Source of the DNA: Syntrophaceae bacterium
Lineage (GTDB): Bacteria > Desulfobacterota > Syntrophorhabdia > Syntrophorhabdales > WCHB1-27
NCBI GenBank assembly: GCA_003165115.1
Contig: PLSJ01000080.1
Span: 1-9,413, forward strand
Length of the DNA stretch: 9,413 nucleotides
Reading direction: 5' to 3'
Part shown: positions 5,656-9,413 of the stretch, piece after piece
Layout of the letters: every line of letters starts with the position of its first letter
How positions within the stretch are numbered: position 1 is the stretch's first letter
The notes under the pieces: generated by a model
Seen by the model: the letters and a program-made list of their open reading frames with translations, nothing else
The model's database searches: none
Told to the model about the DNA's origin: nothing
Translations under genes and position numbers: made by a program

Positions 5656-6528
5656 TCACGCAGGTAAGATTTGCACACCCATGTCGGCGGGCTTTCCGAA
5701 ATAGACGGACGACAGGACAATGATATCGACGCCTGTTGCGGCATATTGAGCCGCATTATCCTCGTTGATGCCTCCGGCAGCGGATATCCTGACGGCGGGG
5801 TTCGCGCCCCTGATCTCCTTTACGAGCTTTGTCAGTTGATCGACCTTGAATTTGTCCAGCTGAACGACGTCGACACCAGCCCCCCTTGCAATCTGCAGGG
5901 CATCGCTCGCGGTCTCGGCCTCGACGGTGATCGTGGTCTCCGGCGCTCTGCCGCGGAGACCGGAAATACCTTTCAGAAACTCGCCGAGTCCTCCCATGAA
6001 AACGGTGTGTTGTTTAAAGACGAGGATCGTCTCCGAAAGTCCCAACCAGTGCGGTATGGCCCCGCCCGCTCTGATCGCCTTCGTGACGATTTTCTTCGTC
6101 CCTGGAAAAGACTTACGGGTGGTCGCCACCGTTACCGCCGGGTTCGCAACCCTTGCCGCCCTTACTATCCTCGCGGTCCTGCTCGCAACCCCCGAAGAGT
6201 ATTCAAGCAGATTGAGGGATATTTTCCAGGCAGCGTGGAGCCCTTCCGCGGTCCCCCGTGACTCCATAAATACGGTCCCCGCTGGCACGAGTGTGCCCGT
6301 TGGCATCAGGCGGGTCACCGACGCGCCAAAGTTCCTCAGCACGCGCTCAGCCTCCTCGGTGCAGCAGAGTGTGGTTTCCTCCCTCGTGGAAAAGAGGATC
6401 CTGGCCTCCTTCGTCCCTATCCCGAGAAGATGGGTTGTCAAATCGCCATAGGGGGCATCCTCCTCGATAAAGCGTTCCAATTCGGAATCGGGAATACGCT
6501 GGAACACGCATATATCGCTCGTCTGCAT
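5656..6528 (-). CDS. modD: ModD, quinolinate phosphoribosyltransferase-like Mo transport protein
   Basis: This 290-aa protein has the fold and landmarks of the nicotinate-nucleotide pyrophosphorylase (NadC) family: EEDAPYGDLTT at residues 22-32, the phosphoribosyl-site signature ATTRKSFPGTKK at 135-146, VEAET at 202-206, QLDKF around D225 and SAAGGI at 249-254. In NadC the segment after the signature is a GGG..HR motif that binds quinolinate; here it is AGGAIPHW (154-161), the variant seen in ModD proteins encoded with molybdate transport genes. ModD function is not established; a phosphoribosyl-transfer role on another substrate is inferred from the family. The ATG at 6528 has GTGAGG at 6534-6539 as ribosome-binding site. 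It is the last gene of the minus-strand operon, 41 bases after modA copy 2, and should be controlled from site D. Confidence 0.88.
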   Translation of the reverse strand: MQTSDICVFQRIPDSELERFIEEDAPYGDLTTHLLGIGTKEARILFSTREETTLCCTEEAERVLRNFGASVTRLMPTGTLVPAGTVFMESRGTAEGLHAAWKISLNLLEYSSGVASRTARIVRAARVANPAVTVATTRKSFPGTKKIVTKAIRAGGAIPHWLGLSETILVFKQHTVFMGGLGEFLKGISGLRGRAPETTITVEAETASDALQIARGAGVDVVQLDKFKVDQLTKLVKEIRGANPAVRISAAGGINEDNAAQYAATGVDIIVLSSVYFGKPADMGVQILPA

Positions 6529-6569
6529 TATAGCCTCACTGTTTCCATGGTTTTCCGGTCTTGCCTGCT

Positions 6570-7322
6570 TTACTTTACGAGGAAACCGTGTCTCGCAAGC
6601 TCGGCCTTTGTCTCTTCGGACTGGAGGAACCTGAAGAATGCCACGGCTTCGGCTTTCTTGCTGCCGGCTACCGTCAACCCAACCGGATAGGTCACCCTGG
6701 AGTAGAGATCCTGCGGCACAACAAAGAGGACCTTCACGCCCTTCGCTATCTCACCGATATCGGTCTTGTAAACGAACGCGCCATCCACGTCCCCCCTTTC
6801 CGCGTATAAGAGGCATCCACGAACGTCCCTGCACATGACCAGTTTGCTTTCGACCTGTCTTTCGATGCCCGCGCTCTTGAATGCCTCCATCGTATACCGG
6901 CCGCATGGAACGCTGCGGGGACTGCCTATGGCGATCTTTTGCAGCCTGACCGTGTCCTGCAGCCTCGCCACCTTCAACTCCGGCTTGCCGGCAAATACCA
7001 GAACGTTGTAAGCCAACGTGGCGATGCCCTTTTCGTCGACAAGCTTCTTTTCCTTGAAATAATCCATCCACTCCGGGTTTGCGGAAATGAAGAGGTCGGC
7101 GGGCGCGCCGTTCTCGACCTGTTTGGCCAAGGCGCCTGATGACCCGAAGTTGTTCCGGAACGTCACGTCGATATTCCTTTTCGCAAAGGTATTGGAGAGT
7201 TCGGCGATCACGTGCCTAAGGCCGGCGGCCGCGGACAGGTCGATGTTCACCGCCATGGCTGTGGCTGCAAGTAAAAGAACAATGATGAGGGCCAGAAATG
7301 ACCCGACTACCGATTTCTTCAT
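6570..7322 (-). CDS. modA: Molybdate/tungstate-binding periplasmic protein, copy 2, altered ligand site
   Basis: This 250-aa ModA paralogue starts at an internal ATG of a longer open frame. It has an excellent ribosome-binding site (GAGGAGGAAG, minus strand, about 7334-7325) and a signal peptide (MKKSVVGSFLALIIVLLLAA, cut near AMA|V). The ModA pattern is clear: GSSGALAKQV, GSPRSVPCGRY, and VRGCLLYAERGDVDGAFVYKTD. Two ligand-site positions differ from copy 1 and from E. coli ModA. The oxyanion-binding Ser of AAASL is Gly (AAAGLRHV), and the Ala of the PAG loop is Cys (VPCG). It may thus bind another oxyanion, bind more weakly, or act as a sensor. The upstream 52-aa ORF overlaps its start as TAATG, pointing to translational coupling. 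modD follows after 41 bases. The upstream frame from 8315 reads into this gene without a stop. Confidence 0.87.
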   Translation of the reverse strand: MKKSVVGSFLALIIVLLLAATAMAVNIDLSAAAGLRHVIAELSNTFAKRNIDVTFRNNFGSSGALAKQVENGAPADLFISANPEWMDYFKEKKLVDEKGIATLAYNVLVFAGKPELKVARLQDTVRLQKIAIGSPRSVPCGRYTMEAFKSAGIERQVESKLVMCRDVRGCLLYAERGDVDGAFVYKTDIGEIAKGVKVLFVVPQDLYSRVTYPVGLTVAGSKKAEAVAFFRFLQSEETKAELARHGFLVK

Positions 7323-8315
7323 TACTTCCTCCTCATAAGGGATAGTGCCCAATCCGGTGGGTCGGTGAGTGAAGTTACCCGAGGTCCTCCCTTCAGGTCG
7401 AGGATCGACCCGCAATTGATCGGGTTCTTTTGATGCTCGCGACAGTTTTCGAAGACCACGGTTCTTGCGCCGGCTTTCATGCTGCCTCTTCCGGATTTTC
7501 TGCTTGGGGAACAGTCTTCCCGGTGATTTAAATCCGTGCATGACCGCTTCCAGGACTCCGCCGGCTATGGCCCTCGCCTTGTCGGAGATGGTGCGGCTAT
7601 ATGAAATATCTCCTCTCGGCTCGATATCGCCGACCTTCTCATGTGCCCGAACCCAGACTTCTCGGATAAGACCCCGTATTATGCCATCGATGCCCGCCGG
7701 GACCGGTGTCGCATCCACATAGAGGACCGTTCCCCCTTTCACTACCATATTGCCAATGGATTTCACGTGCCTCACCGTGCCCTCGTGAGGGGAACGCAAT
7801 ACCCTTTCCCTGCTGAACCCGGCGGTCAGGCCGGGCATGCCCGTGTGCGGTTCCGCCGCTCCGTGATAGATTGCGCGTCTAAGGTCGTGGCCCCTGTTGC
7901 TCTCCACGACCACGTGGACAATATCGGGCGCGGAAAAACCCGGGCCCACTCCAATGACAAGCGGGGCTTCGTTCCTGTATGTGCCCAGATTCCTCTTGGC
8001 CATAATGGCGTCTACGACGACATCTGGTTTCAGGTCAGCCACCATCTTCCACGACGGATCGACAATTACCCCTATTTTCTTTTGAATCCAGGCCCCGGCG
8101 AGCTCGGACCGGCTGCGCACCAATCTTCCGGCCACCCCCTCGACCTCCACCTCCTGCTCGAATACGGCCTCGCAGAAGGAAACCGTCCTGCGTACGCACA
8201 AGGGTTTCTCGATTTCGGTCATGCAGATACGGGTAATGTTGGCCATAAAGAGCCTGTGGGCAATGCCTGACGCCATCTCGCCGGCCCCTTTTATCACGAT
8301 AGATACATCTCTCAC
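6570..8315 (-). CDS. yqeB: EF2563/YqeB-family Mo hydroxylase accessory domain, in frame with ModA2
   Basis: From GTG 8315 (ribosome-binding site AAAGGGGA, 7 bases upstream) one frame stays open for 581 codons. Residues 1 to about 258 match the EF2563/YqeB family linked to maturation of selenium-dependent molybdenum hydroxylases: IVIKGAGEMASGIAHRL at 6-22 (nucleotide-binding-like glycine motif), VVVDAIMAKRN, LVIGVGPGF, HDLRRAIYHGAAEPHTG, and the usual family ending DKARAIAGGVLEAV near 246-258. A basic linker of low quality (about 259-330) follows, then complete ModA2 with its own start at residue 332. Family members normally stop soon after GGVLEA. Either a one-base change removed the stop and joined the genes, or this is a true fusion of a cytoplasmic domain, one membrane anchor and a periplasmic ModA. 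TTG 8378 is an alternative start; 8315 fits the conserved N-terminus better. Probably controlled from site D. Confidence 0.75.
   Translation of the reverse strand: MRDVSIVIKGAGEMASGIAHRLFMANITRICMTEIEKPLCVRRTVSFCEAVFEQEVEVEGVAGRLVRSRSELAGAWIQKKIGVIVDPSWKMVADLKPDVVVDAIMAKRNLGTYRNEAPLVIGVGPGFSAPDIVHVVVESNRGHDLRRAIYHGAAEPHTGMPGLTAGFSRERVLRSPHEGTVRHVKSIGNMVVKGGTVLYVDATPVPAGIDGIIRGLIREVWVRAHEKVGDIEPRGDISYSRTISDKARAIAGGVLEAVMHGFKSPGRLFPKQKIRKRQHESRRKNRGLRKLSRASKEPDQLRVDPRPEGRTSGNFTHRPTGLGTIPYEEEVMKKSVVGSFLALIIVLLLAATAMAVNIDLSAAAGLRHVIAELSNTFAKRNIDVTFRNNFGSSGALAKQVENGAPADLFISANPEWMDYFKEKKLVDEKGIATLAYNVLVFAGKPELKVARLQDTVRLQKIAIGSPRSVPCGRYTMEAFKSAGIERQVESKLVMCRDVRGCLLYAERGDVDGAFVYKTDIGEIAKGVKVLFVVPQDLYSRVTYPVGLTVAGSKKAEAVAFFRFLQSEETKAELARHGFLVK
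7322..7480 (-). CDS. 52-aa Cys-containing ORF between YqeB-like domain and modA2
   Basis: In a frame different from the YqeB/ModA2 frame, ATG 7480-7478 opens a 52-codon ORF ending in TAA at 7324-7322, which shares one base with the modA2 ATG (TAATG). An AGAGG ribosome-binding site lies 4 bases upstream. The product starts MKAGARTVVFENCREHQ and continues NPINCGSILDLKGGPRV, then SLTDPPDW. It is soluble, with two Cys (13 and 23) and a His, and its composition is far more protein-like than the Arg-rich peptide read in the overlapping YqeB frame. In the third frame, which YqeB would use after a one-base shift, a TGA overlaps this ATG (ATGA), the classic coupled-gene arrangement. No known family comes to mind. 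A role in Mo, Se or S handling is suggested only by position. Confidence 0.5.
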   Translation of the reverse strand: MKAGARTVVFENCREHQKNPINCGSILDLKGGPRVTSLTDPPDWALSLMRRK

Positions 8316-8477
8316 TTCATTTCCCCTTTGTCTCACTTCAGGGGCCGGCTGCGGACCGGAAGGAAGGGGGGCAGCCAAAACCTTCCGGTCGCTCGCCGAC
8401 CGGGTCTAAAGACATGAGCCTCCAAGGAGAGGCATCCTAAAACCGCCTTGCCCAAATAACGGGTTCGTTCGAGCTAT

Positions 8478-8510
8478 CGTTATATAGCATAATATATAAC
8501 GGTGAGTCAA
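8478..8510 (-). promoter_or_regulatory. Promoter of the yqeB-modA2-modD operon with perfect ModE-type operator (site D)
   Basis: On the minus strand TTGACT (8510-8505), an 18-bp spacer and TATATA (8486-8481) form the promoter. The perfect palindrome CGTTATAT-N8-ATATAACG (8501-8478) starts 3 bp after the -35 box and contains the -10 box. Expected transcription start is near 8474, leaving a leader of about 160 nt before GTG 8315. Confidence 0.78.
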
Positions 8511-8563
8511 GGATTTTTTATAAGCCGCCCTTTTCGGTCTTACCCGCTGTCTGAAAAAATATC

Positions 8564-8596
8564 TTGACTTCACGTTGTATCCTAACATATATAACT
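8564..8596 (+). promoter_or_regulatory. Rightward promoter with ModE-type operator (site E)
   Basis: TTGACT (8564-8569), an 18-bp spacer and TATATA (8588-8593) form a promoter reading towards the FKBP gene. The operator CGTTGTAT-N8-ATATAACT (8573-8596) has one mismatch in each half. The -35-to-operator distance (3 bp) is the same as at sites C and D. It is divergent from site D, with 95 bp between operator centres. Confidence 0.72.
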
Positions 8597-8598
8597 AT

Positions 8599-8622
8599 CG
8601 TTCTGCTCAGACATATATAACG
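8599..8622. promoter_or_regulatory. Tandem auxiliary ModE-type operator (site F)
   Basis: CGTTCTGC-N8-ATATAACG has a perfect right half and a left half matching 5 of 8, like site B. It begins 2 bp after site E ends, 26 bp centre to centre, and has no -35 box of its own. It therefore looks like a second binding site covering the start region of the site E transcript. Confidence 0.55.
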
Positions 8623-8862
8623 TCTCGGCGTTTCTAGGAAGAGGAAGGCGCTGTTCCAGGAAGGGGCGTCGGCCGCTCGATATACGGGATGACCCTTGCT
8701 ATTTTTTCTGCCTGCCAGGTGCAGGCCGTACGGTAGTGTAGCCTCCGCAGGGCATCGGTCCCTTCGAGAAATTCCTGACAAGGGAAGCTGAACGAAAATG
8801 GCCGGCGACAACGATCCAGGCCGCGCTTTTCGTGACGCCCGGCAACGAATTGGGGGACCCTG
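8623..8862 (+). other. Long leader before the FKBP gene
   Basis: About 260 nt separate the site E transcription start from ATG 8863 and hold no convincing gene. Visible structure includes a hairpin GCCTGC-CAGGT-GCAGGC (8710-8726) and the palindrome CCGTACGG at 8726-8733. A 21-codon mini-ORF (ATG 8798 to TGA 8861-8863) overlaps the FKBP start as TGATG and could couple or attenuate translation. A structured regulatory leader is possible but not demonstrated. Confidence 0.3.
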
Positions 8863-9413
8863 ATGGTGTCGGACAAGAATCGGCTTTGCCGTATATTCTC
8901 GGTTATTACGGTGGCAGTACTTATACTCTCCTTCCCGGTCCGTTCCCGGTCCGAGGGGCAATCAGTCAAGGCAGGGGACGAGGCGGCCCTCCATTTTACC
9001 TGTCGCCTCAGGAAAGGCGAAGTCGCCGCGTCATCGTACCAATCTGTCGCCGACGATTCTTCCTTGCGTAAATCCTCCATTTTCGTGCGAAGGACCGCAA
9101 ACACCCCCCTTGTTATCACGGCAGGCAAGCCCTGCGAGGCCGCCGTCCCCGGCCGGGAGAAAAGCATGGAGGAGGAGATCCTCGCCAAACTCTCCGGTTC
9201 GATTGTCGGAATGCGGACCGGGGAAAGGCAGACCCGCGAGATCGAGGCCGAGCGTCGGCCCGAGCAGAAGAAGGACGAGTACTTTCTCAGGATAGCCAGG
9301 GTAAGAGAGAGGGTGAAGGAAATGCGTCTCGACCCGGAGACCTACAAGTCCCGCACAGGCAGGACACCCGAGGTAGGCCAGTCCTTTGTCATCGACCCCG
9401 CGGTACCGGGCAC
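8863..9413 (+). CDS. Exported FKBP-type peptidyl-prolyl isomerase, 3' end beyond window
   Basis: The frame from ATG 8863 is open to the window edge (183 codons and 2 bases). Residues 1 to about 30 form a signal peptide or membrane anchor (CRIFSVITVAVLILSFPV). An FKBP-like domain follows: VKAGDEAALHFTCRLRKGEV at 35-54 matches the first strands (G..V..HY....G), then the ITAGKP loop, EEEILAKLSGSIVGMRTGE at 103-121 is the family's E.AL.GM..GE element, and the fold closes near EYFLRIARVRERV. The last visible part (TPEVGQSFVIDPAVPG) resembles the SlyD/FklB insert that usually continues with ...NHPLAG. A Shine-Dalgarno-like GGGGGA lies 5 bases before the ATG, and a stop at 8833-8835 closes the frame upstream. 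Such proteins help fold exported proteins. Its position after sites E and F suggests metal-dependent control, perhaps to assist porin or Mo-enzyme folding (inference). Confidence 0.72.
   Translation, partial: MVSDKNRLCRIFSVITVAVLILSFPVRSRSEGQSVKAGDEAALHFTCRLRKGEVAASSYQSVADDSSLRKSSIFVRRTANTPLVITAGKPCEAAVPGREKSMEEEILAKLSGSIVGMRTGERQTREIEAERRPEQKKDEYFLRIARVRERVKEMRLDPETYKSRTGRTPEVGQSFVIDPAVPG

Noticed and set aside
7641..8270. Forward open frame opposite the YqeB-like region
   Set aside because: Antisense shadow of a conserved coding region.
2802..8622. Repeated ATATAACG motifs as a CRISPR or mobile-element repeat
   Set aside because: The copies are scattered, on both strands, centred on promoters and share only the palindromic half-sites; operator sites explain them better.
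8710..8726. Hairpin GCCTGC-CAGGT-GCAGGC as a terminator
   Set aside because: The T-run lies before the stem on the plus strand, and on the minus strand it becomes A residues after the stem, so neither direction has a U-tract.
8634..9188. Minus-strand 184-codon open frame at the right end
   Set aside because: It lies opposite the FKBP-like gene, which has a signal peptide and family motifs in its own frame; the minus frame has none.

Overview
The window reads as a molybdenum/tungsten acquisition and cofactor-handling locus from a Gram-negative, GC-rich, probably anaerobic bacterium. A Desulfobacterota/syntroph-like host is my guess. It is inferred from the outer-membrane porin, two ModA proteins, ModD and an EF2563/YqeB-type accessory protein of selenium-dependent Mo hydroxylases, not from a marker gene. 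No rRNA, tRNA, CRISPR array or transposase gene was seen.

Layout, left to right. (1) At 134-510 (+) a short ModE DNA-binding protein starts right behind a near-consensus promoter. (2) At 674-883 (-) lies a single-domain molbindin (Mop/TOBE); a 50-bp near-perfect palindrome sits between these two convergent genes. (3) At 981-2645 (-) is a coiled-coil outer-membrane porin. (4) At 3055-3804 (+) is modA copy 1, divergent from the porin. (5) At 4216-5501 (+) are a small Cys-motif protein and a SAM methyltransferase. (6) At 5586-5652 (+) is a broken N-terminus of a helix-turn-helix regulator. (7) At 5656-8315 (-) an operon carries a YqeB-like protein in frame with modA copy 2, a 52-aa Cys-containing ORF in another frame, and modD. 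(8) At 8863-9413 (+) an exported FKBP-type prolyl isomerase runs off the window edge.

The unifying signal is a family of inverted repeats of the form CGTTATAT-N8-ATATAACG, at 2802, 2926, 3935, 8478, 8573 and 8599, with a weaker one at 2774. They resemble ModE operators. Five have a TTGACT/TTGAAT -35 box 2-3 bp before the first half-site and a -10 box that lies in, or overlaps, the other half-site. Every transcription unit except modE and mop therefore appears to begin at a promoter interwoven with a ModE-type operator. This suggests one metal-responsive regulon: outer-membrane entry (porin), periplasmic capture (two ModA paralogues), cytoplasmic processing (YqeB-like, ModD, 52-aa protein, methyltransferase, Cys-motif protein) and an envelope foldase. 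No ModB/ModC permease or ATPase is in the window. Sensing may be split between a ModE without its molybdate domain and the separate Mop protein.

Functional names rest on motif recognition by eye; no database search was possible.
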